Below, one piece after another: positions 25,810 to 33,919 of a stretch of DNA of 45,179 bases (position 1 is the first letter of the stretch; every line of letters starts with the position of its first letter). Source of the stretch: HRBIN12 sp964447335 (lineage in GTDB: Bacteria > Actinomycetota > UBA4738 > HRBIN12); the NCBI GenBank assembly GCA_964447335.1, contig CAYUSA010000023.1:1-45179 (forward strand), in the 5' to 3' direction. Position numbers and translations under genes: made by a program. Below the pieces are notes generated by a model, which was not told where the DNA came from, ran no database searches, and saw only the letters and a program-made list of their open reading frames with translations.

Positions 25810-28800
25810 CATCCCGCCGAGCCCCCGCTCGCGTGCCACAGCTTCCTCGGCGGTCCCACGGGCGCCCCGCTCGAGCGCCCAGCCGCGAGCGCCTCGGCAA
25901 GCCGCCCCCCCCGTCGAGCCCGGTGCAGCGCGACGAGGTCCCACACATCCTCCGCGACCACGCTCACCCCTCGCACGCCCGTGCGCCGCACCTGCCCCCG
26001 CACCACGAGCACGTACGAGTGGAAGACCGTCTTCGCGACCTTGGCCTGCACGCTCTCGAACACCGTGATGTCCACCGGCCCCGTGGCATCGTCGAGCGTG
26101 AGGAAGATGATCCGCTGCCCACTCCGGATCGCCGGCGTCTGCGAGGCCACCTTCACCCCCGCCACCATCACCACCGCCCCCGCCCGCTGCCGCCACAGAT
26201 CCCTCGCCCGCACCACCCCCAGGTCCGCCAACACCGGCTCGAAGAAGCTGACGAGGTGCCTCGACGCATCCAGGCCCACCACCTCGAGCTCGGCCCGCAC
26301 CCTCTCGGCATCCGAGTACTCCGGCAGCGAGAGCGCCAACTGCTCCGGTGGCCCCACGAGGTCGAGCGCCATCTGCTCCCCCTCCCGATCGGGCTCCGCC
26401 GTCATCGCCGTGTACAGCCGATCCCTCCGGGTCCCACCCCCGAGCGCGTCGAACGCCCCCGCGTGCGTGAGCGCCTCCACCACGGGTCGCGAAACGGTGG
26501 TTCGGCGTAGGAAGTCCCCCACGTCCCGGTACGGCCTGGTCGCTCGCGCCTCGAGGATCGACCTGATCTCCGCGTCCGAGATCCCGTGCACGTCCTTCAG
26601 CGCCAGCCGGATGCCGTACCGAGCTTCGCCGGTACCGGCGCGCGGGGAGGGGTCCGGCCCGGGCGTCGTCGAGGCGGCCCGAAGGGCCGACCGAGCAGCC
26701 CGGGTCGGGGCCCCGACCTCAGCGTGCCCCACCGACGTCGAGACGGTCTCGACGACATAGTCGGGCTCGCTCGCGTTGATGTCGAGGGGGAGGATCTCGA
26801 TGCCGTGCTCGCGGGCGTCTTCGAGGATGAGGCGTCTCGGATACATGCCGGGGTCGTGGGTGAGGACACCCGCCAGGAAGTGGGCCGGGTAGTGGGTCTT
26901 CAGCCAGGCGGACTGGTACGTGGGCACCGCGAAGGCTGCCGCGTGGGCCTTGCAGAAGCCGAAGCTCGCGAACTGCGCGATGTCGTTCCAGGTCCGCTGG
27001 GCGACGGCGGCGGGGATGCCGCGCTGCTTCGCTCGTTCGAGGAAGTCCCTCTCGAGGCTGGGGAGCATCTCCTGGTCGTCGAGGTGGCGGCGGATGTGGT
27101 CGGCGTAGGTGAGGTCGTGGCCGGTGAGCGCGGCGATGACGCGGATGACCTGCTCGTGGAAGACGATGACGCCGAAGGTCTCCTGGAGCGCCGAACGCAG
27201 GGCGGGGTGGGCGTAGGTCGGGAGCTCGCGGCCGTGGCGGCGGTTGAGGTAGGGGCGGATCATGTCGGACTTCACGGGGCCGGGGCGGAACAGGGAGATG
27301 TCGACGATGAGGTCCTCCCAGCGGGTGGGCTGGAGCTTCTGGAGGAGCTCGCGCTGGCCGGGAGACTCGATCTGGAAGCAGCCGAGGGTGTCCGAGGCGC
27401 GGATCAGCTCGAAGGTGGGCTCGTCGTCCAGGGGGACCTCGCCGAGGTCGACCTTCTCGTGCTCGGTGCGGGCGATCTCGTCCAGGCAGTGGCGCATGGC
27501 CGAGAGCATCCGCACGCCGAGCACGTCGAGCTTCAGGTAGCCGAGCAGCTCGACGTCGTCCTTGTCGGCCTGGATCATCCGGTAGCCCTGGTACGAGCGC
27601 TCGAGCGGCACGCGGGTCACGAGCTCGTCGTTCGAGAGCACGATGCCGGAGGGGTGGAGCGCGAGGTGGCGAGGGAAGCCGTTCAGGCGCTCGGCGACCT
27701 TGAACAGCAGCTCGAACTGGCCGGCGTTCAGGTTCTGGCCGGCGAGCTCGGGCAGGCGCTCGATCGCCACGCGCAGGTCGTCGGCGCGGATGTGCGGGAA
27801 CGCCTTCGCGATGGTGTCGACCTCGGGCTCGGGCAGGCCGAGGGCCTTGCCGACTTCACGCACGGCGGCGCGGGCTCGGTAGGTGTCGACCATCGCGACA
27901 CACGCGGTGCGCTCGTCGCCGTGGCGCGAGAGCACCATGTCGTAGACGTCCTCGCGGCGGGCCGACTCGACGTCGATGTCGATGTCCGGCAGCTCCTCGC
28001 GCATCGGGTTCAGGAACCGCTCGAACGCGAGGTCGTGCCGGACGGCGTCGACGTCCGAGATCCCGGTCAGGTAGCACACGAGCGAGCCCGCGGCCGAGCC
28101 TCGGCACGCGCAGCGGACCCCCATCGCGCGGATGTCGTCGACGATCTCGGCCACCGTGAGGAAGTAGGCCGAGTACCCGAGCTTGTGGATCATCGCGAGC
28201 TCGTGGTCCAGCCGATCGCGGACCGTCCGGGTGACCTTCATCCCCCGGCGCTCGAGCCCGCGCCAGCACCGCTCGGCGAGCACGGAGGACGCGCTCCGCC
28301 CGGCGGGCGTCGCGAACTCCGGCATGTGCATCCGCCGAAGCCCGAGGTCGAACGTGCACGACTCGGCGATGTCGAGGGTCGCCTCGGCGAGGTCGGGGCG
28401 CTCCTCGAAGAGCCGGCGCATCTCGTGCGCCGGCTTCAGCCATCCCTCGGCGTTCACCCTCGAGACGTTGTGCCGGTTGATCGGCACGATCTCGCGCATG
28501 CACTCGAGCGCGTCCGCCAGGAACGCGTCCTCCGGCACCAGGTACCGCACCGCATCCGTCCCCACCGCCCGCGTCCTCGTCGAGTCCGCGAGCCGCAGCA
28601 ACGCCCGCACCTCGTCCCGCGACCCCGCCTCGAGCCGCTGCTCCACCGCGACGTACAACCGCTCCCCGAACGCGTCCCTGAACGGCGAGAGCGCTCGCTT
28701 CGCCGCATCGAGCCGCCCACCGACCGCGAGCCGACCGACCGGCGACGAGGGCCCGAGCAAGCCGACGAGCCCCCACGAGTGCGCGCACACCTGCTCGGCA

Positions 28801-29213
28801 GTGAGCGAGGGGTCTCCGCGCTCCCCCACCATGTGCGCATCCGTGATCAGCCGGCACAGGTTCGCGTACCCGGCCGAGTCCCGCGCGAGCAGGATCACGT
28901 GGCTGTCGGTCGGGCCCTCACCCGAGCTGCTCGGACGGCCCTTCGGGCCGCCTCGACGACGCTCGGGTGAGACCCTCCCTCCTTCCTCGTCCGCCCCGAC
29001 GGTGACGGATGCGCCGAGCAGCGGTTTGACGCCATGCTTCCGGCATGCGTCTACGAAGCGGGCGGCGCCGTAGAGCCCATCGCGGTCGGTGAGCGCCACC
29101 GCGGGCATGCCGAGCTCGGCCGCCCGGCGCGCGAGGTGCTCGGGCGAGAACGCACCCTCCTTCAGCGAGAAGAAGGAGCGGACGTCGAGATGGACGAAGG
29201 AGGGGGCGACCAT
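25806..29213 (-). CDS. dnaE2: Error-prone DNA polymerase DnaE2 (ImuC), alpha-subunit family
   Basis: DnaE2 is a C-family polymerase used in damage-induced mutagenesis. The 1135-residue protein has an N-terminal PHP domain (SFVHLDVRSFFSLKEG, with only part of the usual metal-binding histidines), the palm with catalytic aspartates D410 and D412 in PDIDIDVE and D563 in YLKLDVLGVRM, the fingers (HEQVIRVIAALTGHD), tandem HhH, and an OB domain with GQRIIFLTLDDATGPVD. The tail KLWHASGGSAG resembles other DnaE2 proteins. Two extra segments (about residues 76-98 and 820-860) are encoded by inverted palindromic repeats. It follows DUF6504 by 13 bases and overlaps dinB as GTGA. DnaE1 is less likely from context and C-terminus. 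Confidence 0.88.
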   Translation of the reverse strand: MVAPSFVHLDVRSFFSLKEGAFSPEHLARRAAELGMPAVALTDRDGLYGAARFVDACRKHGVKPLLGASVTVGADEEGGRVSPERRRGGPKGRPSSSGEGPTDSHVILLARDSAGYANLCRLITDAHMVGERGDPSLTAEQVCAHSWGLVGLLGPSSPVGRLAVGGRLDAAKRALSPFRDAFGERLYVAVEQRLEAGSRDEVRALLRLADSTRTRAVGTDAVRYLVPEDAFLADALECMREIVPINRHNVSRVNAEGWLKPAHEMRRLFEERPDLAEATLDIAESCTFDLGLRRMHMPEFATPAGRSASSVLAERCWRGLERRGMKVTRTVRDRLDHELAMIHKLGYSAYFLTVAEIVDDIRAMGVRCACRGSAAGSLVCYLTGISDVDAVRHDLAFERFLNPMREELPDIDIDVESARREDVYDMVLSRHGDERTACVAMVDTYRARAAVREVGKALGLPEPEVDTIAKAFPHIRADDLRVAIERLPELAGQNLNAGQFELLFKVAERLNGFPRHLALHPSGIVLSNDELVTRVPLERSYQGYRMIQADKDDVELLGYLKLDVLGVRMLSAMRHCLDEIARTEHEKVDLGEVPLDDEPTFELIRASDTLGCFQIESPGQRELLQKLQPTRWEDLIVDISLFRPGPVKSDMIRPYLNRRHGRELPTYAHPALRSALQETFGVIVFHEQVIRVIAALTGHDLTYADHIRRHLDDQEMLPSLERDFLERAKQRGIPAAVAQRTWNDIAQFASFGFCKAHAAAFAVPTYQSAWLKTHYPAHFLAGVLTHDPGMYPRRLILEDAREHGIEILPLDINASEPDYVVETVSTSVGHAEVGAPTRAARSALRAASTTPGPDPSPRAGTGEARYGIRLALKDVHGISDAEIRSILEARATRPYRDVGDFLRRTTVSRPVVEALTHAGAFDALGGGTRRDRLYTAMTAEPDREGEQMALDLVGPPEQLALSLPEYSDAERVRAELEVVGLDASRHLVSFFEPVLADLGVVRARDLWRQRAGAVVMVAGVKVASQTPAIRSGQRIIFLTLDDATGPVDITVFESVQAKVAKTVFHSYVLVVRGQVRRTGVRGVSVVAEDVWDLVALHRARRGGRLAEALAAGRSSGAPVGPPRKLWHASGGSAGW
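26655..26707 (-). repeat. Palindromic element, copy B (in dnaE2)
   Basis: Arms CCCGGGC (26658-26664) and GCCCGGG (26698-26704) enclose an inner stem GGCCC-GAA-GGGCC (26676-26688). Compared with copy A on the other strand, 44 of 47 bases agree with no gaps. It encodes part of an extra segment in DnaE2 (GAPTRAARSALRAASTT). Confidence 0.8.
28918..28970 (+). repeat. Palindromic element, copy A (in dnaE2)
   Basis: Perfect 10-base arms TCACCCGAGC (28918-28927) and GCTCGGGTGA (28961-28970) enclose an inner stem GGCCC-TTC-GGGCC (28937-28949). It encodes the DnaE2 segment SPERRRGGPKGRPSSSG. The antisense reading gives nearly the peptide that copy B encodes, and the reverse is also true. Confidence 0.8.
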
Positions 29214-29226
29214 GGGCGCGGTTCAC

Positions 29227-29478
29227 CTAATCCCAGAGACGCTCCATGTGCCAGCGGTCGCGCTGGCGATCGTGGTACAGGTCCCAGACGGCGCCGCCGC
29301 GGGCCTCGACCCGCCAGTACTCGCGGTCGCGGCCGTCGGCCCACCACCGGCCCTCGATGCGCCAGCGGCCGATCACGTCGGCGACCTCGTACCGCCGGCC
29401 GCGCCACACGAACGCGCACGGCATCCCGGCGTCCCGCTCGACCCGCACCTCGACCTCCTCGTCGTAGCGCTTCGACAT
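29227..29478 (-). CDS. DUF6504 family protein
   Basis: The small protein (83 residues, rich in W, R and E) reads AFVWRGRRYEVADVIGRW and later REYWRVEARGGAVWDLYHD, ending MERLWD. This matches my memory of DUF6504, small proteins often encoded beside imuB and dnaE2 in Actinomycetota; function is unknown. The ATG at 29478 has GGGAAGAGG about 8 bases upstream. It is the first gene after the LexA box, 13 bases before dnaE2. It probably shares SOS control and may assist the mutagenic polymerases. Confidence 0.75.
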   Translation of the reverse strand: MSKRYDEEVEVRVERDAGMPCAFVWRGRRYEVADVIGRWRIEGRWWADGRDREYWRVEARGGAVWDLYHDRQRDRWHMERLWD

Positions 29479-29519
29479 CGATCTCGCCTCTTCCCGTGAC
29501 CACCTCCCCCTCGGGATAA

Positions 29520-29535
29520 TCGAACATATGTTCGA
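29520..29535 (-). promoter_or_regulatory. LexA (SOS) box
   Basis: The 16-base palindrome TCGAACATATGTTCGA is a perfect copy of the mycobacterial and actinobacterial LexA operator (TCGAAC, four bases, GTTCGA). It lies 42 bases before the DUF6504 ATG, the expected place for control of the DUF6504-dnaE2-dinB operon. The divergent gene starts 108 bases away. Confidence 0.9.
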
Positions 29536-29630
29536 GGGGGAAGGCCACGATACGCCTGGGGTCCGACACCGGTCAAGTCGAGGTGTTCCCGCTGGTCAGG
29601 GGTCGGGCCACCCGCTCGGGTACGAGCCGA

Positions 29631-29636
29631 TAGGCT
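29631..29636 (+). promoter_or_regulatory. -10 hexamer, likely leaderless start of ftcD
   Basis: TAGGCT lies 7 bases before the ATG at 29644, so transcription should begin at or next to the start codon. There is no ribosome binding site and no clear -35. Confidence 0.45.
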
Positions 29637-29643
29637 CCTTGCG

Positions 29644-31173
29644 ATGGGAGCCGAGGAGCCGCTCGTCGTCTGCGTTCCGAACTTCAGCGAGGGGCGCCGG
29701 GCCGAGGTGATCGAGCAGATCTGCGACGCGCTCGCGGGCGTGCCGGGCGCGCGCCTCGTCTACCGGCAGGCCGACGCCGAGCACAACCGACTCGACACCA
29801 CGGTCGTCGGCTCCCCCGAGGCTGTGCGTGCCGCGGCTCTTGCCGGCGCCGCGAAGGCCGTCGAGCTCATCGACATGGAGCGTCACTCGGGTGGGCACCC
29901 ACGGATGGGCGCGGTCGACGTCATCCCGTTCGTGCCGCTCCGCGGGATCTCGATGGAGGAATGCGTCGAGCTCGCGCGCTCGTTCGCGAAGGAGCTGGCC
30001 TCCACGCTCGACCTGCCGGTGTACCTGTACGACCGCGCGGCACTCACCCCCGAGCGCGCGAGCCTGGCCGAGGTCCGTCGCGGCGAGCTCGAGGGCCTGC
30101 GCGAGGCCATCGCACGCGGCGAACGGCTCCCCGACTTCGGCCCGCACCGGATCGGCAGGGCCGGCGCGACGGCGGTCGGCGCTCGCAAGCCGCTCGTCGC
30201 GTTCAACCTGTACCTCACGGGCTCGGAGGCGGACGCGAAGGAGATCGCGAAGACGGTCCGCGAGTCGAGCGGCGGCCTGCCGGCCGTCCGCGCGATCGGC
30301 TTCGCCGTCCCCGAGCGCGGATGCGTCACGGTCTCGATGAACCTCGTCGACTTCGAGGTGACCGGACTGCGCGCGGCCTTCGACGCCGTGCGTGCCGAGG
30401 GCGCTCGCCGGGCTATGGAGGTGCTGGGGAGCGAGATCGTGGGGCTCGTGCCCCAGGCGGCGATCTCGGACGAGGATGTCGCCAACCTTCGACTGGAGGG
30501 ATTCGATGCGGAACACCAGATCCTCGAGCGGCTCGTGAGCGGGGGTGGGATCCGCGAGCAGCGGGTCGACGCGTTCCTCGACGTCCTCGCCTCGGACTCC
30601 CCCACTCCGGGGGGCGGCGCGGTGGCGGGACTCGCCGGGGCGGCGGGCGCCGCGCTCATCGAGATGGTCGCGCGCCTCACGCTCGGCCGGGAAGGCTACG
30701 AGGGCGTCGCCGAGCGCATGGGCGCGTTCCTCGCCGAGGCCGAGACCGCGCGCGCGGTGTTCCTGGACCTCGCCGACCGCGACGCGAGCGCCTTCGACGG
30801 CGTCATGGCCGCGTTCAAGATGCCGAAGGGCGCGGACGCCGAGAAGGCCGCCCGCGCAGAGGCGATCCAACGCGGCTACGAGGCCGCGGCGAGCGTTCCG
30901 CTCGAGGTGGCTCGGCGCGCCGTCGCCCTGATGGAGCTGGCGCGCGAGGCCACGGAGAGGGGCAACGTGAACGCGGCCTCGGACGGTGCCTCGGCCGCGG
31001 CGATGCTCTTCGCGGCGGCGAGCTGCGCGATCTTCAACGTCGAGATCAACGCCGCATCGATGAAGGACGCGGTCGCCGTCGAGCGCATGCAGGGCGATGT
31101 CGCGACGCTCCGCGCCGAGGCCGCCGCGCTCCTGGACGCCACGAACCGCGCGTTCGCCGAGCGGTTGGCGTAG
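29644..31173 (+). CDS. ftcD: Fused glutamate formiminotransferase / formimidoyltetrahydrofolate cyclodeaminase
   Basis: The protein joins two folate enzymes. The N-terminal part (about residues 1-300) transfers the formimino group from formiminoglutamate to tetrahydrofolate in histidine breakdown; it begins LVVCVPNFSEGRR and includes HRLD-like EHNRLDTTVVG and GGHPRMGAVDVIPFVP. The C-terminal part (about 315-509) is an all-helical cyclodeaminase with SPTPGGGAVAGLAGA. The product is methenyl-tetrahydrofolate. The total of 509 residues is close to the fused animal enzyme. No other hut gene is in the window. The start ATG has a TANNNT hexamer 7 bases upstream and no ribosome binding site. DUF402 follows after 7 bases. 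Confidence 0.92.
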   Translation: MGAEEPLVVCVPNFSEGRRAEVIEQICDALAGVPGARLVYRQADAEHNRLDTTVVGSPEAVRAAALAGAAKAVELIDMERHSGGHPRMGAVDVIPFVPLRGISMEECVELARSFAKELASTLDLPVYLYDRAALTPERASLAEVRRGELEGLREAIARGERLPDFGPHRIGRAGATAVGARKPLVAFNLYLTGSEADAKEIAKTVRESSGGLPAVRAIGFAVPERGCVTVSMNLVDFEVTGLRAAFDAVRAEGARRAMEVLGSEIVGLVPQAAISDEDVANLRLEGFDAEHQILERLVSGGGIREQRVDAFLDVLASDSPTPGGGAVAGLAGAAGAALIEMVARLTLGREGYEGVAERMGAFLAEAETARAVFLDLADRDASAFDGVMAAFKMPKGADAEKAARAEAIQRGYEAAASVPLEVARRAVALMELAREATERGNVNAASDGASAAAMLFAAASCAIFNVEINAASMKDAVAVERMQGDVATLRAEAAALLDATNRAFAERLA

Positions 31174-31180
31174 CAGCACC

Positions 31181-31783
31181 ATGCGCCGCCGGTCGCCGGG
31201 TGACGCCGTCCTCGTTCGCGAGGTGTGGCGGGGACGGGTCTTCGAGGCCCGACCTGCGATCGTCGTCCACGACGCGGCCGAGCAAACGATGCTCCTCGTC
31301 CCCGGCGGGATCGCCTGCGGTCTCCCGATCGGCGACGACGGCGCGGAGCTCCGACTCCCCGACCGGCCGTGGCATCTGGAGATACGCGAGCGCGGGCCGA
31401 GCCCCATCCTGTCGTTCGCGTGGCCGGACACGCCGTACGCGGTGCTCCGCTGGTCGACGGCCGAAGGAACTCCGGTCTGGTACGTGAACCTCCAGGACCC
31501 GCTGCGACGCACGGCCCTTGGGTTCGACACCGTCGACCACGCACTCGACGTGATCGTCGAGCTCGACGGCACGTGGCGGTGGAAGGACGAGGACGAGCTC
31601 GCCGAGGCGGTGGAGCGGGGTCTGTTCACCGGGGATCAGGCCGCGACGTTCCGCGTCGACGGCGAGCGCGCCGTGGCGCGAATCCTCGATCGCGAGCCGC
31701 CCTTCGACCGCGACTGGAGCGGCTGGCGCCCAGACCCGTCGTGGCCGGTGCCCGAGCTCCCGCCGCGGTGGGACGTCGTCTAG
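31181..31783 (+). CDS. DUF402 domain protein
   Basis: The 200-residue protein matches DUF402, the fold of FomD and of nucleoside di- and triphosphate hydrolases such as Ntdp. Recognisable parts are WYVNLQDPLRRTALGFDTVDHALDVIV, with acidic residues (D in NLQDP, D in FDTVDHALDV) that bind metal in relatives, and WKDEDELAEAVERGLFT. A hydrolase of nucleotide-like substrates is likely but the substrate is not shown. The start ATG is 7 bases after ftcD, so the two genes may share a transcript; they have no obvious pathway link. Confidence 0.82.
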   Translation: MRRRSPGDAVLVREVWRGRVFEARPAIVVHDAAEQTMLLVPGGIACGLPIGDDGAELRLPDRPWHLEIRERGPSPILSFAWPDTPYAVLRWSTAEGTPVWYVNLQDPLRRTALGFDTVDHALDVIVELDGTWRWKDEDELAEAVERGLFTGDQAATFRVDGERAVARILDREPPFDRDWSGWRPDPSWPVPELPPRWDVV

Positions 31784-31827
31784 GACGTCTTGTCCCCGAG
31801 ACGTGGCGACGCCTCCCACTCTGCGCG

Positions 31828-31833
31828 TAGCCT
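31828..31833 (+). promoter_or_regulatory. -10 hexamer, likely leaderless start of the HAD gene
   Basis: TAGCCT lies 8 bases before the ATG at 31842. This is the main reason for preferring that start to a GTG at 31803. Confidence 0.4.
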
Positions 31834-31841
31834 TCCTCACG

Positions 31842-32462
31842 ATGGTTCCAGCTCACAAGGAGCGGTGGGTCGTCTTCGACGCTATGGGCGTGATGTACCG
31901 GGACGGAGACGATGTTCGCAACTTGCTCGTTCCGTATCTCCGGGCGAAGGGGTGCCACCTCGATGAGGCGCGGATACGGGAGCTATACCTCGCGTGCAGC
32001 CTGGGCCAGATCTCGTCGGAGGACTTCTGGCGGTCGGCGGGCGTTGACCGCCTCGCGTCCGACGAGGAGTACTGCGAGGGCCATCAACTCAACGTTCAGG
32101 TGACCGATCTGCTCCGCGAGCTGCACGTCCCCGGGATCCGTACGGCGTGCCTGAGCAACGACGTTTCCGAATGGGCGAGGCTGCTTCGAAACCGGTTCGG
32201 CCTTGACGGCCTCATTTCAACATGGGTGATAAGCGGAGATGTCGGGGTTCGAAAGCCAACTCGTGGGATATTCCAGGTGCTTCTCGAGACGTTGGATTGC
32301 ACGGGTCCGGATGTGGTCTTTGTGGACGATAGCGTCAAGAACCTCGACGCAGCCACCACTCTGGGTATCCGTACGATCCACTTCACGCCATTCCGAGTCG
32401 ACGGATGTGAACATGCGCATGTGTCTTCGATGCAGCAGCTCAGTCGGCTGTTGCTCGGTTAG
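31842..32462 (+). CDS. HAD superfamily hydrolase-like protein
   Basis: The four HAD motifs are present: VVFDAMGVMY with nucleophile D12, CLSNDV, the lysine of GDVGVRKPTRGIF, and the acidic VVFVDDSVKNLDAA. The position two residues after the nucleophile is methionine, not aspartate, so the general acid of classical phosphatases is missing; dehalogenase-type or unusual HAD activity is possible. The 206-residue length is normal for the HAD-IA group. Base composition is lower than the neighbours: one hand-counted line (32221-32280) has 33 G or C of 60. This and the lone position suggest horizontal gain. Substrate unknown. Confidence 0.8.
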   Translation: MVPAHKERWVVFDAMGVMYRDGDDVRNLLVPYLRAKGCHLDEARIRELYLACSLGQISSEDFWRSAGVDRLASDEEYCEGHQLNVQVTDLLRELHVPGIRTACLSNDVSEWARLLRNRFGLDGLISTWVISGDVGVRKPTRGIFQVLLETLDCTGPDVVFVDDSVKNLDAATTLGIRTIHFTPFRVDGCEHAHVSSMQQLSRLLLG

Positions 32463-32604
32463 ATGGGATGGATAGACGTCAGCATCCCCTCCCCCCTCCC
32501 AACACCGTGACGCATGTCAAGTTCCGCAAGCAGAACGATGCTGCGCCTTTCGTTCGCGGAGTGGGGAGCCCTCCGGGGTCGCTACCACCCAGGGATAGGA
32601 CAGT
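32463..32604. other. Spacer between convergent HAD and LLM genes
   Basis: The 142 bases have the lower GC of the HAD gene and no reading frame I support. TAGGACAG occurs twice nine bases apart (from 32596 and from 32605), overlapping the stop codon of the LLM gene. No strong terminator is seen. Confidence 0.3.
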
Positions 32605-33435
32605 CTAGGACAGGGTCGGAAGGATCTGCTCGACGAACTCGTCGAGGCGTGCTCGGCCTTCGCTCGGCCACTCGACGTGCAGGTAGGAGATGCGCCCCTC
32701 GCGCATCCACTCGAAGGCGCGCTTCACCTCGTCCCACGGCTCGCTGATCGACAAGCTCGACGCCCGCAGGACCGAGGCCGGGTCGCGGCCGGCCTCCTCA
32801 GCGGCGCGATCGACGATCGCGTTCATCTCGGCGAGCTCCTCCGGCGTGCCGGCCCAGCCGTGCCAGACGTCGCCGAACCGGCCGGCGATCGGCAGGAGGC
32901 GGTCGCGCCCGGTGCCGCCGATCCAGATCGGTGGGTGCGGCTGCTGGACGGGCTTGGGACGGTACAATGCCTCGTCGAGGCGGTAGTGCTCGCCCTGGAA
33001 GGACACGCGCTGCCCGCTCATGAGGAGCTGCAGTACGCGGACACCCTCTTCGAGCCGGTCCATGCGCTCCGCGACGGGCGGGAACGGGATCCCGAGCTCG
33101 GTGTGCTCGTCCTCGTTCCACGCGGCGCCGACCGCACACTCCACGCGACCGCCCGAGATGTGGTCGACGGTCACGACCTCGGTCGCGAGGATCGACGGGA
33201 ACCGGTGGGTGATGCCCGTGACCATCGTGCCGAGCCGGATCCTCGAGGTCGCCGCCGCGAGGCCCGCGAGGAGCGTCCAGCCCTCGAGGCACGGGCCGTC
33301 GGGGTCGGCGTGGAGCGCGGTGAAGTGGTCGAAGACCCACGCGCCGTCGAAGCCCGCGTCCTCGGCGAACCGGACACGGTCGAGGATCTCCTCCCACGTG
33401 AGCTGGTGCTGCGCCACGTCCAGTCCGAACCGCAT
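32605..33435 (-). CDS. LLM class (luciferase-like) F420-dependent oxidoreductase
   Basis: A TIM-barrel of 276 residues from the luciferase-like monooxygenase superfamily. The start MRFGLDVAQ, the VFDHFTAL segment, RIRLGTMVTGITHRFP, TVDHISGGRVECAVGAAW and PPIWIGGTGRDRLLPIAG are typical of the F420-dependent subgroup found in actinobacteria. It would use F420 or F420H2 as hydride carrier; FMN cannot be excluded from sequence alone. It starts one base after the stop codon of a pyridoxamine-oxidase-like gene, a family that also contains F420 enzymes. Substrate unknown. Confidence 0.88.
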   Translation of the reverse strand: MRFGLDVAQHQLTWEEILDRVRFAEDAGFDGAWVFDHFTALHADPDGPCLEGWTLLAGLAAATSRIRLGTMVTGITHRFPSILATEVVTVDHISGGRVECAVGAAWNEDEHTELGIPFPPVAERMDRLEEGVRVLQLLMSGQRVSFQGEHYRLDEALYRPKPVQQPHPPIWIGGTGRDRLLPIAGRFGDVWHGWAGTPEELAEMNAIVDRAAEEAGRDPASVLRASSLSISEPWDEVKRAFEWMREGRISYLHVEWPSEGRARLDEFVEQILPTLS

Positions 33436-33436
33436 C

Positions 33437-33862
33437 TCAGGCCTCCTCGTCGTCGGCGTAGTCCCACGTTCGCAGCTCCCCCGGCTCGAGGCGCAGGATC
33501 ACCGAAGCGGGCACGGTCTCCTGCGTGAAGTCCTCGCCACGCTCGTCGCCCTCGTACCGGACGTTGATGCGGCGGGCGGACTCCTCGACGTCCTCCGTCA
33601 GGATCGTTGCCTCGCAACGGAGCTCGACGCCGGTCCACGGATACGTCTGCTCGGCGACGACGAGGCTCACGCGCGGGTCTCGTCTGATGTCACGCACCTT
33701 CGCCCCGTCCTCGAGGGTCACGACGTGGAAGCCGCCGTCGCGCCACTCGTGCCACACGGGCGAGAGCAGCATCGAGCCGTCGGGCCGGTGCGTCGCGAGG
33801 ACCGACGTGATCGGCCGGTCCAGGAACGCCCGCAGGTCGTCGATCGGGATGTCGCGGTGCAT
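33437..33862 (-). CDS. Pyridoxamine 5'-phosphate oxidase-like, probably F420-binding protein
   Basis: A split-barrel flavin-type protein of 141 residues. It reads FLDRPITSVLATHRPDGSMLLSPVW, the usual beta-hairpin of PPOX-class F420-dependent proteins, then DPRVSLVVAEQTYPWTGVELRCEA and VRYEGDERG. F420-type is inferred from this pattern and from the F420-type neighbour that follows at once. The ATG at 33862 is preferred: TACGAT on the minus strand at 33875-33870 gives a -10 seven bases before it, overlapping the earlier ATG at 33871. Function in the cell is unknown. Confidence 0.82.
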   Translation of the reverse strand: MHRDIPIDDLRAFLDRPITSVLATHRPDGSMLLSPVWHEWRDGGFHVVTLEDGAKVRDIRRDPRVSLVVAEQTYPWTGVELRCEATILTEDVEESARRINVRYEGDERGEDFTQETVPASVILRLEPGELRTWDYADDEEA

Positions 33863-33869
33863 CGGCCGC

Positions 33870-33875
33870 ATCGTA
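33870..33875 (-). promoter_or_regulatory. -10 hexamer, likely leaderless start of the PPOX-like gene
   Basis: TACGAT lies on the minus strand, 7 bases before the ATG at 33862. No ribosome binding site is visible. Confidence 0.4.
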
Positions 33876-33919
33876 GCCGGGTTGTCACGCGGCCCGTCCG
33901 TGCGGGAGCCTGAGCGGCG

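Noticed and set aside
25810..26196. Upstream extension of the dinB frame into dnaE2
   Set aside because: The extra residues are a frame shadow of the dnaE2 C-terminus. A GTGA overlap start at 25809 fits the pattern of this genome.
24037..26760. Plus-strand open frame of about 900 codons opposite dinB and dnaE2
   Set aside because: Composition is arginine- and histidine-rich and low in motifs, as in mirror frames. The minus-strand genes are certain.
26586..28970. Plus-strand open frame opposite dnaE2
   Set aside because: Mirror of dnaE2. It was useful only because it shows in translation that the two palindromic elements are inverted copies.
26655..28970. The two repeats as CRISPR or transposon ends
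   Set aside because: There are only two copies, inverted and 2.2 kb apart, with essential parts of dnaE2 in between; no spacer pattern and no transposase.
29560..29643. LexA box as control of ftcD on the plus strand
   Set aside because: The box is 108 bases from ftcD, which has its own -10 hexamer next to its ATG. A folate enzyme is not an SOS gene, whereas the divergent operon clearly is.
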